From: Nitrincola tapanii
GTDB lineage: Bacteria > Pseudomonadota > Gammaproteobacteria > Pseudomonadales > Balneatricaceae
Length of the DNA stretch: 64,000 bases
Direction of reading: 5' to 3'
Assembly (NCBI RefSeq): GCF_008368715.1
Contig: NZ_SMRS01000001.1
Coordinates: 310,001 to 374,000 of the forward strand
The notes under the pieces were generated by a model. That model searched no databases, had not been told where the DNA came from, and saw only the letters and a program-made list of their open reading frames with translations. The position numbers were made by a program, and so were the translations under genes. Below are positions 1-7,861 of this stretch, in pieces (positions within the stretch are counted from its first letter, which is position 1; every line of letters starts with the position of its first letter).

Positions 1-7
1 TTCGATA

Positions 8-41
8 TTCCAGATATATGATAAAAGAAATATATCTGGAA
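8..41. promoter_or_regulatory. Inverted repeat upstream of ACR3 gene (candidate operator)
   Basis: TTCCAGATATA (8-18) and TATATCTGGAA (31-41) form a perfect 11-bp inverted repeat with a 12-bp spacer, ending six bases before the start codon of the arsenite exporter. Arsenic exporters are commonly controlled by ArsR repressors that bind such AT-rich repeats. No arsR is visible, so it would have to lie left of the window. A hairpin in the leader is the alternative reading. Confidence 0.45.
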
Positions 42-46
42 GTGAG

Positions 47-1072
47 ATGAGTATGGGTGTGTTTGAGCGCTACCTCACACTGTGGGTGGGTTTGTGCATC
101 TTGGTCGGTGTGCTCTTGGGAAATGCGATACCTGGACTGTTTGCAGGGATCGCTCAACTTGAAGCCTTCCATGTCAACTTTGTGGTGGCGATCTGTATTT
201 GGATCATGATCTATCCGATGATGGTGCAGATCGATTTTGCTTCGATTAAGGATGTGGGTAAACGTCCGAAGGGCTTGTTCCTGACCTTGGTGGTCAATTG
301 GCTGATTAAGCCCTTCAGTATGGCATTACTGGGTTGGCTATTTTTTCGTGTGATTTTTGCCGATTGGGTGGACCCACAAACCGCGGGTGAGTATATCGCG
401 GGGATGATTTTGCTGGGTGTCGCACCCTGTACTGCGATGGTGTTTGTTTGGAGCCAATTAGTGAAGGGGGATCCAAACTACACTCTGGTACAGGTGTCGA
501 TTAACGATGTCATTATGATCTTTGCATTCGCTCCGATCGCTGCATTGTTACTCGGCATCAGCGATATTATTGTGCCTTGGGAAACGCTGTTGATCTCGAC
601 GGTGCTCTATGTGGTTCTGCCGCTTTTGGCCGGCATTTGGACGCGTCATCGGTTACAGCAGCGCCATAAAGACCAAGCCATTCAAGCCTTCCTGGCTCAG
701 CTCAAACCCTGGTCAACCTTAGGTTTGCTCGCGACTGTGGTTCTACTCTTTGGTTTTCAAGCCCCAACGCTTTTGCAGCAACCCCAAGCGATTCTATTGA
801 TCGCGATTCCTTTGCTGATTCAAACCTATGGTATTTTTCTTCTGGCCTATGGGGCGGCGTATTGGTTGCGTCTTCCCTATAAGATCGCAGCCCCCGCTTG
901 TTTGATTGGCACCTCAAACTTTTTTGAACTGGCGGTCGCGGTCGCAATTTCGTTGTTTGGTTTGCACTCAGGAGCTGCTTTGGCAACTGTTGTCGGGGTT
1001 CTGGTGGAGGTGCCTGTGATGCTATCGCTGGTGGCGTTTGCGAATCGCACACAGGGGTGTTTTGATCGTTAA
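47..1072 (+). CDS. ACR3-family arsenite efflux transporter
   Basis: This is an inner-membrane carrier of the bile acid:sodium symporter superfamily, predicted to export arsenite. The 341 residues are almost wholly hydrophobic, about ten transmembrane segments, which is the usual ACR3 size. The conserved cysteine of the family sits near residue 128 in GVAPCTAMV, and a conserved Glu near 294 in NFFELAVAV. The start is ATG at 47 (MSMG) or 53, behind an AGTGAG-like ribosome site. The next gene starts 132 bp downstream, so it is probably not cotranscribed with the copper genes. The family assignment is firm; arsenite as substrate is inferred from the family. Confidence 0.85.
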   Translation: MSMGVFERYLTLWVGLCILVGVLLGNAIPGLFAGIAQLEAFHVNFVVAICIWIMIYPMMVQIDFASIKDVGKRPKGLFLTLVVNWLIKPFSMALLGWLFFRVIFADWVDPQTAGEYIAGMILLGVAPCTAMVFVWSQLVKGDPNYTLVQVSINDVIMIFAFAPIAALLLGISDIIVPWETLLISTVLYVVLPLLAGIWTRHRLQQRHKDQAIQAFLAQLKPWSTLGLLATVVLLFGFQAPTLLQQPQAILLIAIPLLIQTYGIFLLAYGAAYWLRLPYKIAAPACLIGTSNFFELAVAVAISLFGLHSGAALATVVGVLVEVPVMLSLVAFANRTQGCFDR

Positions 1073-1118
1073 TCCCGTTATGCCTGCTGCCCAGAAAATA
1101 TTCACTTTCCGTTTCCTT

Positions 1119-1128
1119 AGTCTAGACT
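1119..1128. promoter_or_regulatory. Short palindrome ahead of the copper genes
   Basis: The 132-bp gap 1073-1204 contains a perfect 10-bp palindrome, AGTCTAGACT. It lies about 75 bp before the first gene of the copper cluster and could be an operator. I do not recognise it as a CueR or CusR site. Confidence 0.2.
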
Positions 1129-1204
1129 CTAGAAAAAAGCCGCCTGCTTGCAACTCTTTGCTTTATTCTGAGTCTAATTTTTTCTCAAGGTAAGAGATGG
1201 TCTG

Positions 1205-1594
1205 ATGTTATCTTCAGTCAGTCGCCTAACAATACATCGCCGCGCTACGACCTTCATCTTGATGGCGGCCTTTTTGTGGGCGCTGATTCTGCCTATCTCA
1301 ACCCCGGTGTTAGGCATGACCTCGTCACATCACGCTTCAGAAAATGCGTTATATCCTCAAGCGCCTTGTGAATCGCATCTGACCCTAGAAAAGCAACAAG
1401 CACTTAGCTTTGCTGCAGCGGATGGCGTTGCGCCAGAGCTGGAGTGTAACGACCCCGGTTGTTGCATCCTCTGTACCGGCCTCATTCATCATTATGGTTT
1501 TTCACACGAAAAAACTCATGTCCAATTGTCTCTAATGGCGATCATGCCAGCAGATCAACAAAGCCTCGGTATCGAACGTCCTCCTAAAGCCTGA
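1205..1594 (+). CDS. Small secreted Cys/His protein ahead of multicopper oxidase
   Basis: Unrecognised 129-residue protein. The N-terminus has basic residues followed by a hydrophobic stretch (about residues 16-37), looking like a signal peptide. The mature part has several Cys and His residues, including C-x4-CC-x2-C in ECNDPGCCILCTG and a histidine pair in LIHHYG. The gene lies 54 bp before a multicopper oxidase and in the same direction, so a role in periplasmic copper handling is a reasonable inference. It resembles the DUF2946-type small proteins often found beside copper genes in size and layout, but I cannot assign it to that family from sequence alone. Confidence 0.6.
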   Translation: MLSSVSRLTIHRRATTFILMAAFLWALILPISTPVLGMTSSHHASENALYPQAPCESHLTLEKQQALSFAAADGVAPELECNDPGCCILCTGLIHHYGFSHEKTHVQLSLMAIMPADQQSLGIERPPKA

Positions 1595-1648
1595 TTTCTT
1601 CCTTAGCTCACTAGATTGAATTGCTAAAACTAGAACGAGGGTTTTCCT

Positions 1649-3208
1649 ATGTTACGTCGAGACTTTCTCCGCATCAGTTTTGCGGGTGTGATGGTTGCAC
1701 CTTTATATGCATGCATGCCAAAAGATCATGATCATGAAATGGCCGATCATTTAATGGAACATGCTGCAAAATCATTAAAAGATTGGGCAGCGGCCTTTCC
1801 TCAGCATCTAGATTTACGGCCTTTACCCAGAATCCAAAATCAGGTCGAGTGGCCGAATTTTCAGAGTCAGTTTGATATCGCGCCGACCTCGGCGCAGTTG
1901 ACCTATGATCTGCAATCAGAGTTGTGGTTGTACGATGGCAAATTGGCGCCGGTCATAGAAGTAGAGGAAGGTGGGCAGGTTGAGGTGCGGGTCAGAAATC
2001 AGCTCAATCAACCGACGACCATTCATTGGCATGGTGTCAAAGTCCCCGCGGATCAAGATGGAGGGCCACATGAAGTGATCCCTCCGCAAGGTGAGCACCT
2101 GTACCGTTTCCGTGTACCGGAAGGTAATGCGGGCTTACATTGGTTTCATCCACATGCGCATGGATATCTGGCCGAACAAATTGCCAGGAGTTTAGCCGGA
2201 GTGCTTTGGGTCAAACCCAAAGATGATCCCATACCTCAAGAAATTCGCTCATATCTAATGATGGTGACGGATTTGCGCTTGGATGTTGAAGGTCATGTGG
2301 ATGCCCATTCACATCTGGATTGGATGAATGGGCGTGAAGGTGACATTCTCTTGGTGAATGGCCTGCGAAATCCCATGCTGGAAGTGGCACCGGGTGCCAC
2401 CTTTCGTCTGCGATTGATTAATGCGTGTGCGGGGCGTTATCTACGCTTACAGCTACAGGAGCATGATTTCCATCTGATAGGAACCGATGGTGGGTATCTA
2501 GAACAGCCTGTCTTGATGAGTGAGTTGTTGCTGGTTCCAGGGCAGCGTTGTGACCTTCTGGTACGTGCTACCACAGAAAGTCACAAAAACTTTGCGCTAC
2601 AGAATCTACCCTATGATCGAGATTGGATGGGAGAAGAGCCGGAGCACTACCGTCGCACTGAAAATCTAATGTTGTTACGCACGCAGAATCTTGCCGTCGA
2701 AGCAGAAATTAGATTGCCTGAGTATTTGACCCAAATCCCTGAAATGCAGAACCCGAGCGTTTATCGGACTTTAACGCTCAGTGAGGAGATGGGCTCCGAT
2801 GCGCTCTTGTCGGCAGGACATGAGATGGCTGATCATGGCGGCCACCCACCTCTGGTTAAGCCGCATGAAAATATGCGCTTTATGATCAACGGGCAGACCT
2901 ATCAACCCGGTCGAGTCATGTTTGAAGGGCAGGTGGGACAGGTTGAGGAGTGGGAGATTTTTAACCAGTCGCATATGGATCATCCCTTCCATATTCATGG
3001 AACACAATTCCAGGTTGTGGCGCTGCAGGAGGATGGCCAGTCTTGGTCAGCACCGGCCTACCGTGCTTGGCAAGATACGGTGAATCTTCAGCCTAAGCAG
3101 CGTTTAAAGTTGCGCGTTGTTTTTGAACAGCCCGGTGAGTGGATGTTCCACTGTCACATAATTGAGCATGAAGAACTCGGCATGATGTCGAGTATTCGTG
3201 TGGTGTAA
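1649..3208 (+). CDS. Periplasmic multicopper oxidase (copper tolerance, CueO/CopA type)
   Basis: It probably oxidises Cu(I) to the less toxic Cu(II) in the periplasm. All four copper-binding motifs are present: HWHG near residue 126, HPHAHG near 167, HPFHIHG near 445 and HCHIIEHEELGM near 501, giving type 1, 2 and 3 copper ligands with an axial Met. The N-terminus has a twin-arginine motif (RRDFLR) and a hydrophobic run ending LYAC, so it may be a Tat-exported lipoprotein with Cys22 as anchor. His/Met-rich stretches follow (KDHDHEM and, near residue 390, GHEMADHGGH). At 519 residues it is nearer CueO than classical CopA in length. It is followed after 11 bp by a DUF411 gene. Confidence 0.92.
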   Translation: MLRRDFLRISFAGVMVAPLYACMPKDHDHEMADHLMEHAAKSLKDWAAAFPQHLDLRPLPRIQNQVEWPNFQSQFDIAPTSAQLTYDLQSELWLYDGKLAPVIEVEEGGQVEVRVRNQLNQPTTIHWHGVKVPADQDGGPHEVIPPQGEHLYRFRVPEGNAGLHWFHPHAHGYLAEQIARSLAGVLWVKPKDDPIPQEIRSYLMMVTDLRLDVEGHVDAHSHLDWMNGREGDILLVNGLRNPMLEVAPGATFRLRLINACAGRYLRLQLQEHDFHLIGTDGGYLEQPVLMSELLLVPGQRCDLLVRATTESHKNFALQNLPYDRDWMGEEPEHYRRTENLMLLRTQNLAVEAEIRLPEYLTQIPEMQNPSVYRTLTLSEEMGSDALLSAGHEMADHGGHPPLVKPHENMRFMINGQTYQPGRVMFEGQVGQVEEWEIFNQSHMDHPFHIHGTQFQVVALQEDGQSWSAPAYRAWQDTVNLQPKQRLKLRVVFEQPGEWMFHCHIIEHEELGMMSSIRVV

Positions 3209-3219
3209 GGAGAAAGTAT

Positions 3220-3651
3220 ATGCTGAAATCAGTTTTGCTTGGATGTGTGGCTTCATTACTTATCTCGGCAGATGTCTTGGCGGAGAGTATGAAGGTTTAT
3301 AAATCTGAGACCTGTGGCTGTTGTAATGATTGGATCGATCATGTGCGTGAGGCGGGTTTTGAGGTGGAAGCAATCAACCATGCAAATATGAATCAGAAGA
3401 AACAAGCGCTCGGTTTGCCTGCGCAATTAGCCTCATGCCATACCGCAATTATTGAGGGGTATCTAATTGAAGGGCATGTGCCTGCGAGTGATATTCTGCG
3501 TTTGTTACAGGAGCGTCCTAAAATTACTGGGTTGAGTGTGCCGGGTATGCCGCATGGTTCACCCGGCATGGAGACAGGACGTGTAGATGCTTATCAGGTG
3601 TTGGCATTTGACGTGGAAAAGAAAAGCCTAGAGGTTTGGGCGGAGTATTAA
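3220..3651 (+). CDS. DUF411 metal-binding periplasmic protein
   Basis: The 143-residue product has a signal peptide (about residues 1-21, ending VLA) and a DUF411 domain of thioredoxin-like type. The family motif CGCC is at residues 32-35, with another Cys near 73. DUF411 proteins are typically coded next to copper-resistance genes and are thought to bind copper. The gene follows the multicopper oxidase by 11 bp with a ribosome site (AAGGAGAA), so the two are cotranscribed. A bidirectional hairpin lies just downstream. Confidence 0.85.
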   Translation: MLKSVLLGCVASLLISADVLAESMKVYKSETCGCCNDWIDHVREAGFEVEAINHANMNQKKQALGLPAQLASCHTAIIEGYLIEGHVPASDILRLLQERPKITGLSVPGMPHGSPGMETGRVDAYQVLAFDVEKKSLEVWAEY

Positions 3652-3659
3652 GACTGCGT

Positions 3660-3694
3660 AGAGAATCCTGGTGCAACCAGTACCAGGATTCTCT
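3660..3694. terminator. Hairpin between convergent DUF411 gene and mntP
   Basis: A perfect 13-bp stem (AGAGAATCCTGGT with its complement at 3682-3694) has a 9-nt loop and sits between two convergent genes. A T-rich tail (CTATTTCTT) follows on the plus strand. It probably terminates transcription from both sides. Confidence 0.7.
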
Positions 3695-3719
3695 CTATTT
3701 CTTGCCAAGGAAGGGGTGC

Positions 3720-4277
3720 TTAAAGCTGTGTGATCAGTAAGGTGGCACCGACACCGATGAGTACCAATCCCCCCAGGATCTCGGCACGATGGCCAATCAA
3801 CGCGCCTAAAGTGCGCCCCAAAAGAACGCCCAGTGTGACCATCGTCATGGTCGCCAAGCCAATCATGCTTGCCGCCCAGAAGATATTCACATCTAGGAAG
3901 GCTAGGGAAACACCCACCGCCAGCGCATCAATGCTGGTGCCCACCGCCGTGAGGCCTAATTTCCAGAAGGAGTGGCTGGTGGGTTTGCTCTCACAGGCTT
4001 CAACCGGTTGTAAACCCTCGTGAATCATATGCAGACCAATCGCAGTGAGCAGCCCAAATGCGATCCAGTGTCCCCAGCTTTCCACAAAGGTCACGGCGAC
4101 TTGACCGAGGAGCCAGCCGAGCAGAGGCGTGATGGCTTCAATCGTGCCAAAAATTACCCCCATGCGTAGGGCTTCGCGGAATTTCGGTTTATACAGACAA
4201 GCGCCTTTCCCAACCGCCGCCGCAAAAGCATCGGTAGACATGGCAAGCGCCAGAATAAGAAGCGAAAAAAATGACAT
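3720..4277 (-). CDS. mntP: Manganese efflux pump MntP
   Basis: This inner-membrane exporter protects the cell from excess Mn(II). The 185 residues form about six transmembrane helices arranged as two repeats, with the family signatures [12 protein letters not shown] in helix 1 and [11 protein letters not shown] in the second repeat, whose Asp residues are needed in MntP. The length matches the E. coli protein. The start is ATG at 4277. A yybP-ykoY Mn(II) riboswitch immediately upstream fits the known control of mntP in E. coli. Confidence 0.95.
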   Translation of the reverse strand: MSFFSLLILALAMSTDAFAAAVGKGACLYKPKFREALRMGVIFGTIEAITPLLGWLLGQVAVTFVESWGHWIAFGLLTAIGLHMIHEGLQPVEACESKPTSHSFWKLGLTAVGTSIDALAVGVSLAFLDVNIFWAASMIGLATMTMVTLGVLLGRTLGALIGHRAEILGGLVLIGVGATLLITQL

Positions 4278-4289
4278 TGATCAGAATCC

Positions 4290-4455
4290 GGTCGGGCAAT
4301 TGAGTCCACGAATTAACCACACGCCCGACATCGGCATGGTCAATTCGATGGTCTCGCCAACCGCGTGGCGTCTGTACCATGGCATGAGGCCAAGAATGTT
4401 GATACAGACACTTCCGTTGTGACAGAAGCAGGCTACTCCCCAAAGAAGTCGCAAG
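4290..4455 (-). ncRNA. yybP-ykoY manganese riboswitch in the mntP leader
   Basis: Read on the minus strand, the leader has the hallmark elements in order: TTGGGGAGTAGCC (GGGGAG at 4441-4436), then GTATCAACA, then GGCGAGACC, with stems between them, for example CTGTCACAACGGAAG and the pair GGTACAGACG/GTCTGTATC. This class senses Mn(II) and turns on mntP-type exporters. The mntP start codon lies about 13-160 nt downstream of these elements. The exact 5' and 3' limits are approximate. A stem near the start codon (4282-4318) may be the expression platform. Confidence 0.9.
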
Positions 4456-4619
4456 AATAGCATAATTTATATGTGAGGACAGCCTGGTGAGGCGAGATGC
4501 TTCCGGCAGTCCACTAGCAGCCCCAAAACCAAGCAGAAAATCCATTTAGTTAGGGGGAGGCTGTAGCTAAGCATCACTCGCTCAAGGTTAGACTGGCAAA
4601 AAGCTAAACACGCCATATC

Positions 4620-4823
4620 TTGGAGTTGATCGCTAAGGGCTTGAATAGCGAGCTTATGCTCATACCCAAGGAGAAGCTTGGTGCTGTTATGGCGCTACTT
4701 GAACAGAAGAGTTCCGCGTCAGGCACGATGCATGCGTCTCAGATGAAAAAACCTTCAAATGAAGATACGAAGAAAAGTCTTTCAGATGATCCATGGCAGG
4801 ATTTGCTGGGGGATGAATCATGA
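4620..4823 (+). pseudogene. hipB-like antitoxin remnant (3' part only)
   Basis: The reading frame opens after a stop at 4605-4607 and has no good start (TTG at 4620 has no ribosome site). Its first residues, LELIAKGLNSELMLIPKE, resemble the tail that follows the helix-turn-helix in HipB/Xre antitoxins; the DNA-binding part is missing. The next frame begins with a HipA-like N-terminus overlapping by four bases, the usual hipBA arrangement. I infer a 5'-truncated hipB left by a deletion or recombination at the left edge of the accessory region. The 160 bp to its left (4456-4619) contain only the distal mntP leader and no gene I can see. Confidence 0.5.
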
Positions 4824-5065
4824 GCGAAGCTCAAGTCGATCAAATAAATGTACTCAAGTTGAGCTTGTACGAAAGGTTAGTGGGCTATTTGGCTGGCTTC
4901 CAAGGTGGTAGAAATGTGCTGAGTTTTGCCGATGATTTCAAGAATAATGCAGGTCGTCCTACATTTAGTTTGAATTCCCGAGTCTCAATACGACTGTTCG
5001 AAGAAATTATAAACCACGCCATAATAAACGATAAATTTGGCGCAGTTCTGAAAACTGCGCCATAA
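4820..5065 (+). pseudogene. hipA-like kinase remnant (N-terminus only)
   Basis: 81 codons starting ATGA over the previous stop. Residues about 10-45 (LYERLVGYLAGFQGGRNVLSF and the following GRPTFSL) match the pattern of the small N-terminal HipA domain (lVGtL with F-rich strand, then P.LSlslPl). A complete HipA has over 400 residues, so everything after this domain is missing. The last residues are read from an inverted repeat that looks like the operator of the following Fic gene, so the C-terminal part is not native. Confidence 0.45.
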
Positions 5066-5094
5066 TTGCGCCATCTATTACCTTTAAAGGCGCC
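5038..5094. promoter_or_regulatory. Operator-like repeats before the Fic gene
   Basis: TGGCGCAGTT (5038-5047) and AACTGCGCCA (5053-5062) are a perfect 10-bp inverted repeat with a 5-bp spacer. A further TGCGCCAT at 5067-5074 repeats 5056-5063 exactly 11 bp (one helical turn) away, and GGCGCC follows at 5089-5094. The Fic protein has an N-terminal winged helix, so autoregulation through these sites is likely. Confidence 0.55.
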
Positions 5095-5103
5095 AAACCG
5101 ACA

Positions 5104-6474
5104 ATGTCTTCTAACACTGAACTTCTTGCTTGCATCCAAGAGTCTCCTCAAGGTGTCACGCTGGCAGAGCTTTTAACGCAACTTCCAAATGTTGCGAGGC
5201 GTACAGCCCAGCGTCAAATTGCGAAGTTCATTGATGAAGGGTTGGTGATTGCCCACGGAGAAGGTCGTGCCCGCCGATATTTTGGTGTGGATGTCCCGCT
5301 CAAAGCTGACATACAAACAAATAATAGAGATGCATTTCCTTCCTTCATTCCTGTATCCGCTGATAGCCAGGATATTTTAAGTTACATCAATCTGCCGCTT
5401 GAAGCCCGCAAGCCAGTAGGTTATCAACAGGATTTTCTGAATTCCTATCAGCCAAATAAAACCTGGTATTTGTCAGAGTCATTGCGTCGGCAATTACACA
5501 AAATGGGCAAAACCACGGATAGCCAAGAACCGGCTGGTACCTATTCTCGCGCTATTCTGAATCGGTTACTGATAGATTTATCCTGGGCCTCAAGCCATTT
5601 AGAGGGGAATACCTATTCCCGCTTGGATACACGCGAACTCATTGAGCATGGCAAGTCGGCTCAGGGTAAGGCTGCGATTGAAACGCAAATGATTTTAAAT
5701 CACAAGTTCGCTATCGAGTTGTTGGTAGAAAATATCGATACAGCTGAATTCAATCACTATACCTTGATGAATATACACAGCGCACTGTCAGAAAACTTGC
5801 TGCCTAACCCAGCCGATGAGGGGCGGATTCGTCAGCACGCTGTTGATATTGGTAAGAGCGTATACAGGCCCTTGTCGGTACCGGCACAAATCGAAGATGC
5901 TTTGAAGGTAGTATTAAATAAGGCCAACCAAATTGGTGACGCCTTTGAACAGTCTTTTTTTATGATGGTGCATTTACCTTATTTACAGCCATTTGCCGAT
6001 ATCAATAAGCGAACCTCCCGCTTGGCTGCAAATCTACCATTGTTTCGCGCCAACCTATGTCCGTTGACGTTTCTCGATGTACCCGAACAAGCTTACAGTC
6101 GAGCGACGCTAGGAGTATACGAAATGGCGCGGGTCGAATTGTTGCGTGATCTATATGTGTGGGCTTATGAGCGTTCTACGCAAGAGTATTTGGCTATCAA
6201 GCAAGATTTAGTAGAGCCAGATCCCTTGCGTTTAACCTGGCGAGATTTTATTAAGCAAACGATTCACTTGATTGTTACCAGCCCCGAGCAAGACCCCTAT
6301 GTTGTGATACAGCAAGTCGTTAAAGCGAAAATTCCTGAATCCGAACAAATAGATTTACAGGCGTTAATTATAGAAGAGTTGAGACGGTTGCATGAAGGTG
6401 TGTTGGCTCGTTACGGTTTGCGCCCATCGGAGTTTTCCGCATGGAAGGCTGAGCGCCAGTCTAATCAAGGCTGA
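5104..6474 (+). CDS. Fic-domain protein with winged-helix N-terminus and Gln at the catalytic His position
   Basis: 456 residues. Residues 1-65 form a winged helix (LAELLTQLP, RRTAQRQIAKFIDEGLV, then a basic wing). The Fic core runs about 150-350. An inhibitory motif of the (S/T)xxxE(G/N) type is seen as SSHLEGN near residue 167, placing it among Fic proteins with an inhibitory helix inside the same chain. The active-site loop reads QPFADINKRTSR from residue 295, where canonical Fic enzymes have HPFxxGN(G/K)R, so the catalytic His is Gln and the Gly is Ile. AMP transfer may be lost or altered. It is known that some Fic families carry this variant loop. Role inferred: a regulator or toxin-antitoxin-like factor, autoregulated through repeats at 5038-5094. 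Confidence 0.8.
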   Translation: MSSNTELLACIQESPQGVTLAELLTQLPNVARRTAQRQIAKFIDEGLVIAHGEGRARRYFGVDVPLKADIQTNNRDAFPSFIPVSADSQDILSYINLPLEARKPVGYQQDFLNSYQPNKTWYLSESLRRQLHKMGKTTDSQEPAGTYSRAILNRLLIDLSWASSHLEGNTYSRLDTRELIEHGKSAQGKAAIETQMILNHKFAIELLVENIDTAEFNHYTLMNIHSALSENLLPNPADEGRIRQHAVDIGKSVYRPLSVPAQIEDALKVVLNKANQIGDAFEQSFFMMVHLPYLQPFADINKRTSRLAANLPLFRANLCPLTFLDVPEQAYSRATLGVYEMARVELLRDLYVWAYERSTQEYLAIKQDLVEPDPLRLTWRDFIKQTIHLIVTSPEQDPYVVIQQVVKAKIPESEQIDLQALIIEELRRLHEGVLARYGLRPSEFSAWKAERQSNQG

Positions 6475-6501
6475 GTACATTTTCATGGAGCATGATAACA
6501 A

Positions 6502-6531
6502 TCAACTATAAAGTGTTGTGCTCAGTGGCAT
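6502..6531 (-). pseudogene. Integrase stub: first codons of a second P4-type integrase
   Basis: On the minus strand the frame reads MPLSTTLYS and stop. The intact integrase at 37036 begins MPLSD. The DNA around the two start codons aligns (AGTGGCAT, then a CCTC/CCTG stretch and CAATTCG), and the upstream repeat block is shared. This is therefore the 5' end of an integrase gene cut off after a few codons, and it belongs to an older element. Confidence 0.6.
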
Positions 6532-6727
6532 GGATAGCCCCTGTTCAATTCGGGTTGGGGGTATCACCTCTGGGGGTATCGAATGTGCCCCCAATTATAC
6601 CCCCAATGTACCCCGGCTTTGCTGGGTACGGATGGGAACCGTTGGGAGCCATTATGGGCTGGAAGGCCTGTATTTTCTGGTGTCTTGGGAAGTTCTGGGA
6701 ATGGGGGGAAGGGTATGTGGTGGAGGT
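6525..6727. repeat. Second copy of the integrase-upstream/att region
   Basis: This segment is a diverged copy of 37030-37245. Both have two GGGGG(C/T)AT boxes (6557, 6572; 37060, 37074), then two inverted boxes 11 bp apart (TGCCCCC at 6586 and ATACCCCC at 6597; 37103 and 37114), and both end with the same 20 bases (6708-6727 and 37226-37245), whose last ten are the tmRNA 3' end. The G5 boxes probably serve as integrase arm sites or int operators. Three overlapping small frames here (6492-6873) are not convincing genes. Confidence 0.75.
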
Positions 6728-6746
6728 CAGTGGCCTACTATTTAGG

Positions 6747-6777
6747 GTGTTTGATCTGCATATGTCAGGTCAAACAC
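6747..6777. promoter_or_regulatory. Inverted repeat upstream of WYL regulator
   Basis: GTGTTTGA (6747-6754) and TCAAACAC (6770-6777) form a perfect 8-bp inverted repeat with a 15-bp spacer. It lies inside the promoter region of the WYL regulator that heads the restriction operon. CapW/BrxR proteins bind inverted repeats before their own gene, so this is a candidate operator. Confidence 0.4.
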
Positions 6778-6817
6778 TCACTAAACTATGTTAACCCTTC
6801 TTTACGCCTCCATATCC

Positions 6818-6834
6818 GCAATCAAAATGATTGC
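6818..6834. promoter_or_regulatory. Second palindrome upstream of WYL regulator
   Basis: GCAATCA-AAA-TGATTGC is a perfect 17-bp palindrome 59 bp before the GTG start of the WYL gene. It could be the operator itself, with the more distant repeat at 6747 as a second site, or a small hairpin. Confidence 0.4.
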
Positions 6835-6892
6835 ATCATGTGGGTGCCTGTACTAAGGTTGTCTGATTGTTAGATCAAATCAGGTCAGGGAC

Positions 6893-7861
6893 GTGCCAGA
6901 GAATAGTCAGTCTATACTGCAAAGTCAGCCTTATGCGCAGCGTGAGCGCCTCGCGTACATCGACTTCTCACTGCAATACCACGGCTCGGTGAGCCGCATC
7001 GAGTTGATGCGGCACTTCGACATTGCCGTCGCCTCCGGTACGCGTGATTTCGCCCTTTACCGCGAACTAGCGCCGGATAATCTGATACTGCGCCTCGACA
7101 ACAAACGCTATTACCGCACCGACCGCTTTCAGCCCTTGTTTCAGCACGACACCCATGCAGTCCTGAACACACTGGCTCATGGATTTGGTGATAAGTTGTC
7201 CCTGACTCCCTCGGGCTCTGGATTCTGTGAAGAGGCGCCTGCACTGATGACACCCCCACAAGCAACTCTGGCGATTCTCACCCGAGCGATTAGCCAAGGG
7301 CTGGTGGTGGAGATGACCTACCTCTCTTTGGCATCTGGCCATAAACGCCGCCAAGTGGTACCCCATAGTCTGGTGAATAATGGTCGGCGCTGGCATCTGC
7401 GTGGCTATTGTCGCAGCCGTGGCGAGTTCAGGGATTTTGTCTGCACCCGAATTACTCAGCTGGACGCGGTCGAGAAGCCTGTCGCTGTGTCAGAACGCCA
7501 GGGTGCGGATGCAGAGTGGAATCAGTACATCACCCTTGATCTGGTTCCCCATCCAGGGCATCAACATCCAGAGGCGATCGCGCTGGACTTTTCCATGTCC
7601 GAAGAGGATGGGCAACCTCTGCTGCGGCTCAATACACGTGCTGCGCGAGCCGGTTACCTGCTGCAACACTGGCAGGTCGATGCGAGCCCTGACCATCATT
7701 TACCCCCCAATCAGTATCATTTATGGCTGCGCAACAGCGACACACTTTGTCGCAATGCTGCGTACCCTTTAACCAATTTACGACTGGCTCCTGGCTTTAT
7801 GATGTCCGACACCGACTTCAGCGTTTCCCAGTCTGACTCAGACATGACGAGGTACAAATGA
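6893..7861 (+). CDS. WYL-domain transcriptional regulator (CapW/BrxR-like)
   Basis: 322 residues: an N-terminal winged helix (about 10-75, RLAYIDFSLQYHGSVSRIELMRHF), a central WYL domain (about 120-200, with VEMTYLSL, VVPHSLVNNGRRWHLRGYC and FVCTRITQL) and a C-terminal WCX-like part. This is the layout of CapW and BrxR, ligand-responsive regulators that head CBASS, BREX and other defence operons and usually repress them until infection. The start is GTG at 6893 behind TCAGGG. Its stop overlaps the hsdM start (ATGA), so it is the first gene of the restriction operon and probably autoregulates it. Confidence 0.85.
   Translation: MPENSQSILQSQPYAQRERLAYIDFSLQYHGSVSRIELMRHFDIAVASGTRDFALYRELAPDNLILRLDNKRYYRTDRFQPLFQHDTHAVLNTLAHGFGDKLSLTPSGSGFCEEAPALMTPPQATLAILTRAISQGLVVEMTYLSLASGHKRRQVVPHSLVNNGRRWHLRGYCRSRGEFRDFVCTRITQLDAVEKPVAVSERQGADAEWNQYITLDLVPHPGHQHPEAIALDFSMSEEDGQPLLRLNTRAARAGYLLQHWQVDASPDHHLPPNQYHLWLRNSDTLCRNAAYPLTNLRLAPGFMMSDTDFSVSQSDSDMTRYK

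Noticed and set aside
4189-4545. 118-codon minus-strand frame reaching across the mntP start
   Set aside because: It overlaps mntP and reads through the Mn riboswitch; no family similarity.
6492-6873. Three overlapping plus-strand frames of 75-100 codons
   Set aside because: They lie in the duplicated integrase-upstream/att segment and are Gly/Trp-rich translations of non-coding repeats.
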